Assembly (NCBI GenBank): GCA_023423695.1
Contig: JAFAFA010000099.1
Span: 1 to 64,000, forward strand
Direction: 5' to 3'
Length of the DNA: 64,000 nucleotides
Source of the DNA: Pseudomonadota bacterium
GTDB taxonomy: Bacteria; Pseudomonadota; Alphaproteobacteria; Azospirillales; Azospirillaceae
Shown here: positions 1 to 8,688 of the stretch, in pieces
How the letters are laid out: every line of letters begins with the position of its first letter
How positions within the stretch are numbered: position 1 is the first letter of the stretch
Program-made: the position numbers and the translations under genes
Notes under the pieces: model-generated
Databases searched by the model: none
What the model was told of the DNA's origin: nothing
Seen by the model: the letters and a program-made list of their open reading frames with translations, nothing else

Positions 1-174
1 AGCGCCGGTTTGTCGGGCTTCCCGTTCGCGTGTCGGTCGCTGCCGGTTCGGCGGCGCCGGCGTCGTTCGCGTCGGGAGGCGTCTTATATGCGGGACACCC
101 AGAACCGCGCAAGCACTTTTTTCGTCAGTTGGCAAAAAAGCGAAACAGGCTTGCGGGCCGAGATTGTCCGCCCC

Positions 175-762
175 TCAAGCAATCCGCAGCCTTTCGCGCA
201 GTTCCGCAATCCGCGCATCGATACGGGTGCGCTGCGCCTCCAACCGGGCCAGTTCGGCACGCTCGGCGGCAAGGTCGGGCAGCGCGACCGCGCGCAGCTG
301 CTTCTTGAAGTTGATGATGTCCTGGCGGAGGATGTCCGGCCGGAACAGCCCCTGAGCGGCGGCCTGCTCGCGCTCCTCCGGATTCAGGAGAACCATCTCA
401 TAGACGGTCGCGTAGCTGGGCGGCAGGCTGTCGGTCGGCAGCAGACCGTCATCGATGGCGGCCGCAACCTTCATCAACCGGTTGGCGGTGCTGTACCGGA
501 AGGGAAGGTCACGATCCACCATCGCCATGAACTCGCCATGCTCCAGCACGGACTTGGCATGGTTGAGATAGCGGCCGATCGCCAGGAAATTCTCCTCCGC
601 CTCAGTCCACAGACTGAGGATGACGTCGGCAAAGTTCGCACGGGTGCGAAGTCTGGCCGGGGCCGGCCGCCGCGACAGGCGCGGAGCCGGCGCCTCCGAC
701 GGGGTGAGGATGTCCGACACCTCGTCGGCGGTGACGATGCGCGGGGTCAGCTTCCTAGCCAT
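175..762 (-). CDS. Conserved hypothetical protein, partner of a ParA-type ATPase
   Basis: A 195-residue protein whose start overlaps the end of the upstream ParA-type gene by 8 bases, so the two are translationally coupled. The N-terminus is basic and proline-rich. The middle (about residues 45-110) is helical, with a segment around YLNHAKSVLEHGEF that recalls DUF3102-like plasmid proteins. The last ~45 residues (from LPDLAAERAELARLEAQ) are a likely coiled coil. The position after a small ParA suggests the DNA- or partner-binding half of an accessory partition pair. No ParB signature (GERRxRA) is present, so ParB function is only inferred from position. Confidence 0.7.
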   Translation of the reverse strand: MARKLTPRIVTADEVSDILTPSEAPAPRLSRRPAPARLRTRANFADVILSLWTEAEENFLAIGRYLNHAKSVLEHGEFMAMVDRDLPFRYSTANRLMKVAAAIDDGLLPTDSLPPSYATVYEMVLLNPEEREQAAAQGLFRPDILRQDIINFKKQLRAVALPDLAAERAELARLEAQRTRIDARIAELRERLRIA

Positions 763-1390
763 GGATCAGGTCTTCCACGCTTGCCGCCAGTTCGGCGAAG
801 TCGCCGCGCACATTGGCGTCGTCCAAGGGCAGGCCGGCAAAGGAGTAGTTCTGATAGGCGGTGCGCAACGGGATTTCCGCCGGCAGCAGCGGCACCTTCA
901 GAGCGGAGAGCTGTTCGCGGGCGAAACCGGCGGCCTGGGCGCGGCGGTTCACCTGCATCAGCACCACGGCGGCGGGGATGCGCGCCTGCGGGTCGCGGCG
1001 CTGCGCCATCTTCTGTTCCGCGATCACATGCTGATAGGTGCGCGCTGCTTCCAGCGCATCCTTGAGGTCGGGACGCGACGGAATGAGCACCGCATTGGCG
1101 ACGCCGATGGAATGCACCAGCCCGCGAGCCAGCACGCCGGCGACATCAATGACGACCCAATCCGCCCGCTGTTCGGCCTCGGTCGCCGCCTCGATGATGT
1201 CGTCCTCGTCGACCGTGGTGCAGGAGATCGGCGCCCCGGCCGCCTTGATCCACTGGGTCAGGTTGCGGTTGGGATCGATGTCCAGCAGTTCGACCGTGCG
1301 TCCGGCCCGGCGCCAGTGGTCAGCGAGACAGAGCGACAGGGTCGTCTTTCCTGGCCCGCCCTTCGTGCTGGCTGACGTGATGATCGGCAT
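755..1390 (-). CDS. ParA/MinD-type partition ATPase (short form)
   Basis: This 211-residue P-loop ATPase has the deviant Walker A motif KGGPGKTT at residues 10-17, LLDIDPN as the A'-like switch and WVVIDVAG as Walker B. These are typical of ParA family members that drive plasmid segregation or positioning. It lacks an N-terminal HTH domain, unlike the second ParA of this window, so it resembles the type Ib/orphan ParA class. It overlaps the downstream 195-residue gene by 8 bases. Its exact cargo (replicon, conjugative or chemosensory) cannot be told from sequence. Confidence 0.88.
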   Translation of the reverse strand: MPIITSASTKGGPGKTTLSLCLADHWRRAGRTVELLDIDPNRNLTQWIKAAGAPISCTTVDEDDIIEAATEAEQRADWVVIDVAGVLARGLVHSIGVANAVLIPSRPDLKDALEAARTYQHVIAEQKMAQRRDPQARIPAAVVLMQVNRRAQAAGFAREQLSALKVPLLPAEIPLRTAYQNYSFAGLPLDDANVRGDFAELAASVEDLIHG

Positions 1391-1627
1391 GGCTTCCCAC
1401 CCTGGCTGAGGTCAGGGCTGCAAGCTGCGCCAGAGCGGCGGCCAAAGTCAACGTACCCCGTCGGCGGTATCGCCGGTTGGCCTGCCAAGGCGTTGCGGTA
1501 GAACAGATAAACTGCCAATGAGAAAAGCACGCCTCGGACCGCTGCATGTCTTTTTCCCTGCTGCAAAAAATAAAAGCAACGCCTGTTCAAGATTTTTCCT
1601 TGCAATTCACCCGTCAAGCGCCCAGTT

Positions 1628-1657
1628 TTGAACGGTCGAAGTTGCTCTGGGTTATGT
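1628..1657 (+). promoter_or_regulatory. Candidate promoter of the cold-shock gene in the 1391-1752 gap
   Basis: The 362-base gap between the divergent parA-type gene and the cold-shock gene holds a TTGAAC hexamer at 1628 and TTATGT at 1652 with an 18-base spacer. Transcription from here would give a leader of about 90 nt before the cold-shock start. Long structured leaders are common for cspA-type mRNAs. Nothing else convincing is seen in the gap. Confidence 0.35.
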
Positions 1658-1752
1658 GTTTTTCAGCTTCCAGAAGGCTGAACTTCCTGCCTTAGGTGAA
1701 TTTGATGCTTGGCTCATGTTGAGCTCGGCAACCCGGGAAAGGACACTGCCCC

Positions 1753-1962
1753 ATGGCTAACGGTACTGTTAAGTGGTTCAATTCGACCAAGGGTTTCGGT
1801 TTCATCCAGCCGGAAGACGGCTCCGATGACGTGTTCGTCCATATCTCCGCCGTCGAGCGTGCGGGGATGGGCAACCTGAACGAAGGCCAGAAGCTGTCGT
1901 TCGAATCCGTTCGCGATCCGCGCCGCGGCAAGGTTTCGGCCGAGAACCTGCGTGCGCTCTGA
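1753..1962 (+). CDS. cspA: Cold-shock protein (CspA family)
   Basis: A 69-residue single cold-shock domain that binds single-stranded nucleic acid and acts as an RNA chaperone. It shows RNP1 (KGFGFI, residues 13-18) and RNP2 (VFVHIS, residues 27-32) and the standard opening GTVKWFN. The length is normal for the family. A GGGAAAGGA ribosome-binding site precedes the ATG, and a strong terminator follows 36 bases after the stop, so it is monocistronic. Alphaproteobacteria usually carry several paralogues, so the symbol is generic. Confidence 0.96.
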   Translation: MANGTVKWFNSTKGFGFIQPEDGSDDVFVHISAVERAGMGNLNEGQKLSFESVRDPRRGKVSAENLRAL

Positions 1963-1997
1963 GCGCGGCGGAACGGCACGATCCTGATGCGATCCAG

Positions 1998-2028
1998 AAG
2001 GGCGGCCTCGGGCCGCCCTTTTGCTTTT
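1998..2028 (+). terminator. Rho-independent terminator after the cold-shock gene
   Basis: A perfect 10-bp stem AAGGGCGGCC / GGCCGCCCTT (1998-2007 and 2011-2020) closes a 3-base loop and runs into TTTTGCTTTT. It lies directly downstream of the cold-shock stop codon. Confidence 0.9.
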
Positions 2029-2331
2029 CGCCCCCTGCACTTTTCTCCCGGGTTCGGGACCGGAGTGGGCATGCCCCAGAAGAAAGCCGTTCCGACATCG
2101 CCCGCGGGTTCCGCCGATCCCTGGATGCGTGTCGCCCACATGGCCGGGCGGCTGGCGGCCGACGCCGGCACCGCCTGTTCCTCGAACCCGCACCCGCCCG
2201 ACAGCGGCTTGGCGCGGTGCTGGACCGCCGGCTGGGACAGCACAGGCCCTGTGCCGGCACTCCGGCACGAAGCTCCGCGGCACAGGCTGCGGTCCTCATC
2301 CCCTCCCCCGCAACCAAAGCAGGATTGCAGC

Positions 2332-2571
2332 ATGATCGACCTGATCGACAGACTCCCGGCTATGGCCGACACCGACCTGACCACCCTTGCCTCCAACGCC
2401 GAGCGGCTTGCCCTCAGCGGAACGCCGAAGCAGCGGACGGCGGCCGACGCCGCCCTGCCCGCCATCCGGGCGGAGGTCACCGCGCGGAAGGAGAAGCTTG
2501 CCGCCCTCGCTCCCCCCCGCGCACCGCGCCGCAGCAAGAAGGTGGCGGCAGCAGTAGACGCTCCCCAGTAG
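2332..2571 (+). CDS. Small conserved hypothetical protein
   Basis: A 79-residue protein starting at the ATG after AGCAGGATTGCAGC. It is mostly helical and alanine-rich, with a basic tail (PRRSKKVAAAVDAPQ). It lies 78 bases upstream of the HTH-ParA gene and could be co-transcribed with it. No family is recognised. Coding is supported by strong GC3 bias and the ribosome-binding site. A longer in-frame start further upstream (1987) is judged unlikely because it overlaps the cold-shock terminator. Confidence 0.6.
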   Translation: MIDLIDRLPAMADTDLTTLASNAERLALSGTPKQRTAADAALPAIRAEVTARKEKLAALAPPRAPRRSKKVAAAVDAPQ

Positions 2572-2655
2572 ACGGAACACCGGCAGCCACGGTATTCTTG
2601 ACCGGCGTAGCGTCTACCCCTACCCTCCCGCCCGGCTCATGTCGGGGAGGTGACG

Positions 2656-3663
2656 GTGAAGGGCGAGGAGTTGCGGACCTACCGCGAGGCGAAGGGGCTG
2701 TCGCAGTCCGAATTCGCCGTTTGGCTGAATGAACGGCTTCAGCGCCGCTACGACAAGCAGAAGGTCAGCCGCTGGGAGAATGATGCCGAGCGCATCCCGG
2801 CGGCGCTCGACGCGCTGATCAGGCGCGACGCCGCCGGGGTCGAGAAGCTCGGCGGCCCGGCGCTGGTCGTCGTCGTGGCGAACCAGAAGGGGGGCTGCGC
2901 CAAGACGGTGTCGGCGGTCAACATCGCCTCCGCCCTCGCCCTCCAGGGCTATGCGACGATGCTGATCGATTGCGATCCGCAGGCCAATGCCACGCAGCAT
3001 CTCGGCATCGACTCCTACACGCTGGAGGCCGACGCCAAGACCCTCTACTACGTCATGCACGGCGATCTGGAGCTGCGCGACATCCTGGTCACCGTCGAGG
3101 AGAGCGGGCTGCGGGTCGCCCCCTCCTCCATCCGGTTGGCCGAGACGGAGGTCGAGCTGGGCAAGGAAGCCGGCGGCGACTTCATCATGAAGGAGAAGAT
3201 CGCCGCGGCGAAGCGGACCTTCGACTTCATCATCATCGACACGCCGCCCAACATCGGCGAGCTGACGAAGAACGCCATGGTGGCCGCCCACACCGCCATT
3301 ATCCCCTGCCAGACGGAAAAGTTCAGCCTGTTGGGCATGGGATTCCTGCTGGAGAATGTCGCCAAGATCCGGCGCCGGATGAACACCGGCCTGTCGGTTC
3401 TGGGCATCGTCCCGACCATCTACAAACAGCGCGAGCGCAACGACCGCGAGGTCCTGGAACAGATCCAGGAGCAGTACAGTCCGCATCTGCGGGTGTTCGA
3501 TCCCGTGCCGAAGGCCTCGGTCTATGCCCAGGCGACCTCGGTCGGCCGCGCCGCGGTCGAGGCCATGCCCGATGTCGCCGGTGCCGCCGTCTACCGCGAC
3601 GTCGCCGCCGCCCTGGTCGAGGAACGCATCATCCGCATCAAGGAGGTCGAACGTGTCGCGTAG
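2656..3663 (+). CDS. parA: ParA partition ATPase with N-terminal HTH domain
   Basis: A 335-residue protein with an XRE-type helix-turn-helix in the first ~50 residues (GLSQSEFAVWLN ... KVSRWEN) fused to a ParA ATPase domain. The ATPase part has the deviant Walker A KGGCAKT, the A' motif LIDCDPQ and Walker B FIIIDTPP. Type Ia plasmid ParA proteins use such an N-terminal domain to bind and repress their own promoter, so autoregulation is likely. GTG at 2656 is preferred because GGGGAGG ends 5 bases upstream; another GTG lies at 2650. The 3' end overlaps parB by 11 bases. Together they form the main segregation operon of this replicon. Confidence 0.94.
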   Translation: MKGEELRTYREAKGLSQSEFAVWLNERLQRRYDKQKVSRWENDAERIPAALDALIRRDAAGVEKLGGPALVVVVANQKGGCAKTVSAVNIASALALQGYATMLIDCDPQANATQHLGIDSYTLEADAKTLYYVMHGDLELRDILVTVEESGLRVAPSSIRLAETEVELGKEAGGDFIMKEKIAAAKRTFDFIIIDTPPNIGELTKNAMVAAHTAIIPCQTEKFSLLGMGFLLENVAKIRRRMNTGLSVLGIVPTIYKQRERNDREVLEQIQEQYSPHLRVFDPVPKASVYAQATSVGRAAVEAMPDVAGAAVYRDVAAALVEERIIRIKEVERVA

Positions 3664-4558
3664 TCTGCTGGGCAAGGCGCAGAAATCCGCCCAGAGCGCC
3701 AACAGCACGGCCGCCGCCCGCGTCAAGGATGCGCTGTTCGGCCTCAGCCGCCATGCCCCCCATCTGGTCGAAGTGCCGGTGGACCGCATCGCCCCCAACC
3801 CGAACCAGCCGCGGCGCGAGTTCGACGAGGAGGAATTGCAGGGGCTCGCCGCCTCCATCGACCGTCATGGGCTGCAGCAGCCGGTCGGCGTGCGCCAGAT
3901 CGCCGACGACCGCTGGCAGCTGGTCTATGGCGAGCGACGGCTGCGGGCAATGAGACTGCTTGGGCGGGAAACCATCTTCGGCATCCTGTTCACCGGCGAC
4001 GATGACGAGGAAATCGCGATCGTCGAGAACCTGCAGCGGAGCGACCTGAATCCGCTGGAGGAATCCGACGCCCTGTTCCGACTGGCGGAGCGGCATGGCT
4101 ACTCGCACCGGCAGCTTGCCGACGCGTTGGGCCGCAAAAAGACCTACGTCACCATGATGCTGTCGTTCCAGCGTCTGGCGCCGGCCATCCGTGCCGATTA
4201 CCCAGCTTTCCACCCGACCAAGTCGAAGCTGGAGGCGTTGGCGGCGATTGAGAACCAGGATGAGCAGGTGCGGGCCTGGGAGAAGCTGAAGCGGTCGGAT
4301 GCGGGCGCTCCACCCTCCCCGGCCGTCGATCCGGCTTCAGCGTCGCCGGAGACGGCGGCAAAGCGTGCATCGGTCAGTGCGCCGGCTGGCGTGGCGTCCA
4401 GCGCGTTGCCCAGACGTGCGGCAAAGCCGGTGTTCCAGGCGCGTGACGTGTTGAGAGACCTGCAGGAGAAGCCGCAGCGACTGTCGGAGACCGACCGTCA
4501 GGCCTTGCTTGAGATGCGGGCGGCCATTGATGCCTTGCTGACTGCGGCGGCAGATTGA
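3653..4558 (+). CDS. parB: ParB centromere-binding partition protein
   Basis: A 301-residue ParB/Spo0J-type protein. The N-terminal CTPase part has GERRLRAM (box I) and ENLQRSDLNPLEE (box II), followed by an HTH (SHRQLADALGRKKTYVTMML) and a variable Ala/Pro-rich linker before the dimerisation end. The GTG at 3653 is chosen because AAGGAGG lies 6 bases upstream, although the frame stays open further back inside parA. It loads at parS and works with the preceding ParA. A large inverted repeat starts 17 bases after its stop and may be its binding site. Confidence 0.94.
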   Translation: MSRSLLGKAQKSAQSANSTAAARVKDALFGLSRHAPHLVEVPVDRIAPNPNQPRREFDEEELQGLAASIDRHGLQQPVGVRQIADDRWQLVYGERRLRAMRLLGRETIFGILFTGDDDEEIAIVENLQRSDLNPLEESDALFRLAERHGYSHRQLADALGRKKTYVTMMLSFQRLAPAIRADYPAFHPTKSKLEALAAIENQDEQVRAWEKLKRSDAGAPPSPAVDPASASPETAAKRASVSAPAGVASSALPRRAAKPVFQARDVLRDLQEKPQRLSETDRQALLEMRAAIDALLTAAAD

Positions 4559-4575
4559 AACCGGGCAGATTGAGA

Positions 4576-4631
4576 CTGGTCGGAATCCGACCGCCATGCA
4601 TGATGCAGGCGGGCGGTCGGATTCCGACCAG
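4576..4631. repeat. Long inverted repeat behind parB (candidate parS or bidirectional terminator)
   Basis: Two 20-base arms, 4576-4595 and 4612-4631, are perfect reverse complements (left arm CTGGTCGGAATCCGACCGCC). Each arm contains its own 15-base near-palindrome, GGTCGGAATCCGACC at 4578-4592 and GGTCGGATTCCGACC at 4615-4629. The 16-base centre also holds the near-palindrome TGCATGATGCA. There is no T-run, so a simple terminator is not the best fit. Repeated palindromic cores beside parB are typical of ParB-binding centromeres. It also separates two convergent operons, so termination remains possible. Confidence 0.55.
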
Positions 4632-4636
4632 CGGGG

Positions 4637-5347
4637 TCACCGCGGGGCAGGGGAGGGGAGGGCCACTCCGCCAGTGATCCCGTCATCCGCCCCCGTGCTG
4701 GCCAGCCAATGGCCGATGGGCTTCTGCGGGTTGTCCGACGCCTCGCTCCAGCCGGGCGGAACGCCCTGCATGTCCGGCAGGCGGTGGGCAATGCCCTTGT
4801 GGCAATCGATGCAGGTGCGCTCGCCGGTGAACAGGTACTGCTCATGGATGCGCGCCGCCCGCGCTCCCTGCTTGGTGATGTCCATGGAATCGGGGCTGTG
4901 GCAGTTGCGGCATTCCAGCGAGTTGTTGGACTTCAGCCGCGCCCATTCATGCTCCGCCAGCTCCCGGCGCATGGCGACGAACTTGTCGCGGGTGTCGATG
5001 GTGCCGAAGATCTTGCCCCAGACCTCCTTCGACGCCTGCATCTTGCGGGCGATCTTGTCGGTCCACTCGTGCGGGACATGGCAGTCGGGGCAGGTCGCCC
5101 GCACGCCCGACCGGTTGGTGAAGTGGATGGTCTGCTTCATCTCCTCATAGACGTTCGACTGCATCTCGTGGCAGCTGATGCAGAAGGCTTCCTTGTTGGT
5201 CGCCTCCAGCGCGGTGTTGAAGCCGCCCCAGAAGAAAACGCCGGCCAGGAAACCGCCCAGCGTCAGAAACCCCAGGCTGAGGGTGCGGCTGGGACGGGAG
5301 ATGGTCTGCCACGCCCGCCGCACCGAGACTGGAATGCGCGCCTTCAT
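4637..5347 (-). CDS. napC: NapC tetrahaem c-type cytochrome
   Basis: This 236-residue NapC/NirT-family quinol dehydrogenase passes electrons from ubiquinol to periplasmic NapAB. One N-terminal membrane helix (about residues 23-45) anchors it. Four CXXCH haem sites are visible at residues 56-60, 86-90, 146-150 and 179-183. The chosen ATG overlaps the napB stop by 4 bases (ATGA), which fits tight coupling. It is the last gene of napEFDABC. Confidence 0.96.
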   Translation of the reverse strand: MKARIPVSVRRAWQTISRPSRTLSLGFLTLGGFLAGVFFWGGFNTALEATNKEAFCISCHEMQSNVYEEMKQTIHFTNRSGVRATCPDCHVPHEWTDKIARKMQASKEVWGKIFGTIDTRDKFVAMRRELAEHEWARLKSNNSLECRNCHSPDSMDITKQGARAARIHEQYLFTGERTCIDCHKGIAHRLPDMQGVPPGWSEASDNPQKPIGHWLASTGADDGITGGVALPSPAPR

Positions 5348-5829
5348 CGATGGTCTCCCCGGTCTGAAGGCCGGCTGACCAGGCTGTCGAGGTCGGTGAA
5401 GGTGTTGGGGACGATGGGCTGCGCCGTCGTCTGCGGCACATGGCACTGCATGCAGAAATAGCGGCGTGGCGACACCGCGCCCAGCGTCTGGCCGTCACGG
5501 TCGACGTAATGGGTGATGCTGACCATCGGCGCCTGAACCGCCTCGGTGAAGCGGCGGCTGTGGCAGGTCAGGCACTGGTTGTTGTTCAGCGTGATCTGGT
5601 AGTCGCGGACATTGTGCGGGATGACCGGCGGTTGTTCGGGGTAGTTGCGGGCGACCCGGCGGTCGTCGGTGACGTCGGGCGGGATCGGTGGGGGAGTGAT
5701 CTGCTCGACGAAGTTCACCGGCGGCCGGAAGGGCGAGTCCAGCCGGCGCGGTTCGGCGTTTTGGGCCGACAGCATGGCCGGCACAAGGAAGGGCAGCACC
5801 GCCAGGGCGGCGAGGTGATGGGGACGCAT
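5344..5829 (-). CDS. napB: NapB dihaem cytochrome c subunit of periplasmic nitrate reductase
   Basis: A 161-residue small subunit with an N-terminal signal peptide ending near AMLSAQNA and two haem-binding motifs, CLTCH at 86-90 and CMQCH at 126-130. It takes electrons from NapC and hands them to the NapA catalytic subunit. It follows napA by 15 bases and overlaps napC by 4. Confidence 0.96.
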   Translation of the reverse strand: MRPHHLAALAVLPFLVPAMLSAQNAEPRRLDSPFRPPVNFVEQITPPPIPPDVTDDRRVARNYPEQPPVIPHNVRDYQITLNNNQCLTCHSRRFTEAVQAPMVSITHYVDRDGQTLGAVSPRRYFCMQCHVPQTTAQPIVPNTFTDLDSLVSRPSDRGDHR

Positions 5830-5844
5830 GGCTCAACTCCTCCC

Positions 5845-8337
5845 TCAGACCGCGACGATCTTGACGGCGCATTTTTTGAAGTCGGACTGCTTGCTGATCG
5901 GGTCTGTGGCGTCCAGCGTGCACTTGTTGATCAGCCGGGCGGAATCGAACCAGGGCACGAAGACCACGCCCCGCGGCGGCTTGTTGCGCCCGCGCGTCTC
6001 CACCCGCGTCTGCATTTCGCCGCGCCGGGACACCACCTTCACCTCCGACCCGCGGCGCAGGCCGCGCGCCTTGGCGTCGTCGGGATGCATGAAGACCAGC
6101 GCCATCGGCATCGCCTTGTACAGTTCCGGCACGCGCATGGTCATCGATCCGCTGTGCCAATGCTCCAGCACGCGCCCCGTGACCAGCCACATGTCGAAAT
6201 CCTTGTCCGGTTCCTCGGCCGGCGGCTCGTAGGGGAAGGCGAAGATGTTGGCCTTGCCGTCCGGGTTGCCGTAGAAGCGGACGTCCTCGCCCGGCTTGAC
6301 AAAGGGGTCCAGCCCCTCGCGGTAGCGCCAGCGCGTCTCCTTGCCATCCACCACCGGCCATCGCAGCCCGCGCACCTGATGATAGGTGTCGAAGGGCGCC
6401 AGATCGTGGCCGTGGCCGCGGCCGAAACCGGCATATTCCTCGAACAGGCCCTTCTGGACGTAGAAGCCGAAAGCCTTGGACTCGTCGTTGGCGTATTCGG
6501 CATTCACCTCCGACAGGGGGAAGCGGTCGACGTTGCCATTGCGGAACAGCACGTCGAACAGCGTCTTGCCGCGATAGGAAGGGTTGGCATCCAGCACTTC
6601 CGCCGGCCACACCTCGTCCGTGGTGAAGCGCTTGGAAAACTCCATCAGCTGCCAGAGGTCGGAGCGCGCCTCGCCCGGTGCAGTGACCAGCTGATGCCAG
6701 AAATGGGTGCGGCGCTCGGCATTGCCGTAGGCGCCTTCCTTCTCCACCCACATGGCCGCCGGCAGGATCAGGTCGGCGGCGGACGCGGTGACGGTGGGGT
6801 AGGCGTCGGACACCACGATGAAATTGTCGGGGTTGCGGTAACCGGGATAGGTCTCGTTGGCGCTGTTGGGGGCCGCCTGCAGGTTGTTGTTCACCATGAT
6901 CCAGTAGGCGTTGAGCTTTCCGTCCTTGAGCATGCGGTCCTGCTGGACGGCGTGGTAGCCGATCTTGGCAGGCAACAGCCCCTTGGGCAGCTTCCATGCC
7001 TCCTCGGTATGGGCGCGGTGGGTCGGGTTGGCGACCTGCATGTCGGCCGGCAGGCGGTGGGAGAAGGTGCCGACCTCGCGCGCGGTGCCGCAGGCCGAGG
7101 GCTGGCCGGTCAGCGAGAAGGGGCTGTTGCCGGGTTCTGAGATTTTCCCGGTCAGCAGATGGATGTTGTAGACCATGTGGTTCACCCACACGCCGCGGAC
7201 ATGCTGGTTGAACCCCATGGTCCACAGCGACATGACCTTGATCTTCGGGTCGGCATACATCTCGGCCAGCGCCAGCAGCCGCTCCTTCGGCACCTTGGTC
7301 AGCTCGGCGGTGTAGTCCAACGTGTAGGTGCTGACGAACTTGGCGAAGGCGTCGAAATCGATGGGCTTGGAATCCGCCGGGTCCTTGGCGTTGGCCGCCC
7401 GCACCTCCAGCACGCTTTCCGGGCGCAGGCCATAGCCGATGTCCTTCTGCCCCAGGCGGAAGTTGCAGTGCTTCTCGACGAAGTCCCTGTTCACCCGGTC
7501 GGTCTGGATGATGTGGTTGGCGATGTAGTTCAGGATCGCCAGGTCCGTTCCCGGCTGGAAGATCATCGGGATGTCGGCCAGCTCGAAGCTGCGATGCTCG
7601 AAGGTGGACAGCACCGCCACCTTGACATGCTGGTGGGCGAGGCGGCGGTCGGTGATGCGCGTCCACAGGATGGGGTGCATCTCCGCCATGTTGGAGCCCC
7701 AGAGGACGAAGGCGTCGGCATGCTCGAAATCGTCATAGCATCCCATCGGCTCGTCCATGCCGAAGGTGCGGATGAAGGCGACCGCGGCCGACGCCATGCA
7801 GTGGCGGGCGTTGGGGTCCAGGTTGTTGGTACGGAAGCCGGCGCGCATCAGCTTGGAGGCGGCATAGCCCTCCCAGATCGTCCATTGGCCGGAGCCGAAC
7901 ATGCCGACCGCATCCGGTCCCTTGGCCTTCAGCACGCGCTTCCACTGGCTGGCCATCTCGTCGAAGGCCCGATCCCAGGACACCGGCATGAACTCGCCGT
8001 CCTTGTGGTACTTGCCGTCGCGCATGCGCAGCAGAGGCTGGGTCAGGCGGTCCTGGCCATACATGATCTTGGACAGGAAATAGCCCTTCACGCAGTTCAG
8101 GCCGCGGTTCACCTCCGCCTGCATGTCGCCATGGGTGGCGACGACCCGGTTGTCCTTGGTCGCGACCATCACGCCGCAGCCGGTGCCGCAGAAGCGGCAG
8201 GGCGCCTTTGACCATTTCAGCGCCGTGTCCTCCCCCGCCACCAGAGAGCTTTGGGCAGCCGCCGGCAGGCTGATGCCCCCCGCGGCGGCAGCGGCGGCCA
8301 CCGCCTGGGCCTTGATGAAATCGCGACGGTCCAACAT
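5845..8337 (-). CDS. napA: NapA catalytic subunit of periplasmic nitrate reductase
   Basis: An 830-residue molybdopterin (bis-MGD) enzyme reducing nitrate to nitrite in the periplasm. A twin-arginine signal (DRRDFIKA followed by an alanine stretch) is at the N-terminus. The [4Fe-4S] ligands are C47, C50, C54 and C82 (CRFCGTGC ... NCVKGYF), and the molybdenum ligand is C180 in NARHCMASAA. The length is normal for proteobacterial NapA. It is preceded by napD, the chaperone that binds its Tat signal. Confidence 0.98.
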   Translation of the reverse strand: MLDRRDFIKAQAVAAAAAAGGISLPAAAQSSLVAGEDTALKWSKAPCRFCGTGCGVMVATKDNRVVATHGDMQAEVNRGLNCVKGYFLSKIMYGQDRLTQPLLRMRDGKYHKDGEFMPVSWDRAFDEMASQWKRVLKAKGPDAVGMFGSGQWTIWEGYAASKLMRAGFRTNNLDPNARHCMASAAVAFIRTFGMDEPMGCYDDFEHADAFVLWGSNMAEMHPILWTRITDRRLAHQHVKVAVLSTFEHRSFELADIPMIFQPGTDLAILNYIANHIIQTDRVNRDFVEKHCNFRLGQKDIGYGLRPESVLEVRAANAKDPADSKPIDFDAFAKFVSTYTLDYTAELTKVPKERLLALAEMYADPKIKVMSLWTMGFNQHVRGVWVNHMVYNIHLLTGKISEPGNSPFSLTGQPSACGTAREVGTFSHRLPADMQVANPTHRAHTEEAWKLPKGLLPAKIGYHAVQQDRMLKDGKLNAYWIMVNNNLQAAPNSANETYPGYRNPDNFIVVSDAYPTVTASAADLILPAAMWVEKEGAYGNAERRTHFWHQLVTAPGEARSDLWQLMEFSKRFTTDEVWPAEVLDANPSYRGKTLFDVLFRNGNVDRFPLSEVNAEYANDESKAFGFYVQKGLFEEYAGFGRGHGHDLAPFDTYHQVRGLRWPVVDGKETRWRYREGLDPFVKPGEDVRFYGNPDGKANIFAFPYEPPAEEPDKDFDMWLVTGRVLEHWHSGSMTMRVPELYKAMPMALVFMHPDDAKARGLRRGSEVKVVSRRGEMQTRVETRGRNKPPRGVVFVPWFDSARLINKCTLDATDPISKQSDFKKCAVKIVAV

Positions 8338-8391
8338 GGGCGTTCCCCCTTTTCTTCTGGTGTTCGGGTCGGGCGGGCAGGGCAGGGCGGG

Positions 8392-8688
8392 TCAGGGTTC
8401 GGAAGGCACAACTCCCTCCCCACGGTCGACGTGGTGGAAGACCATGACCGCGGAGAACACGCCGTCCAGCAGATGCAGCGCGGTCATGCGGTCGGCGATC
8501 CAGCCCTCATGCGGTCCTTCGACGGTGACCACCATTTTCCCCGGCTGTTCGATGTGAAGCTCGGTCCCGGGCATGGTTACAATTGCCGCCCGGACCGATG
8601 GCTGGCAGTCGGAACGCACATGCAGCAGCAGCGAGGCGATGTGGAGTTCGCCGGCGGGCGCCAAACCAGTGGTGTCATCAAGCGGCAT
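8392..8688 (-). CDS. napD: NapD chaperone for NapA maturation
   Basis: A 98-residue cytoplasmic protein of the NapD family, which binds the NapA twin-arginine signal and prevents premature export. The ferredoxin-like fold is suggested by HIASLLLHV ... MVVTVEG. It overlaps napF by 11 bases and precedes napA by 54 bases. Confidence 0.93.
   Translation of the reverse strand: MPLDDTTGLAPAGELHIASLLLHVRSDCQPSVRAAIVTMPGTELHIEQPGKMVVTVEGPHEGWIADRMTALHLLDGVFSAVMVFHHVDRGEGVVPSEP

Noticed and set aside
10..1065. Long frame on the plus strand opposite the short ParA pair
   Set aside because: It is the antisense shadow of two well-supported minus-strand genes, as is common in high-GC DNA.
5440..8211. 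Long plus-strand frames opposite napA/napB
   Set aside because: They are antisense shadows with Arg/His/Gly-rich nonsense composition; the nap genes are certain.
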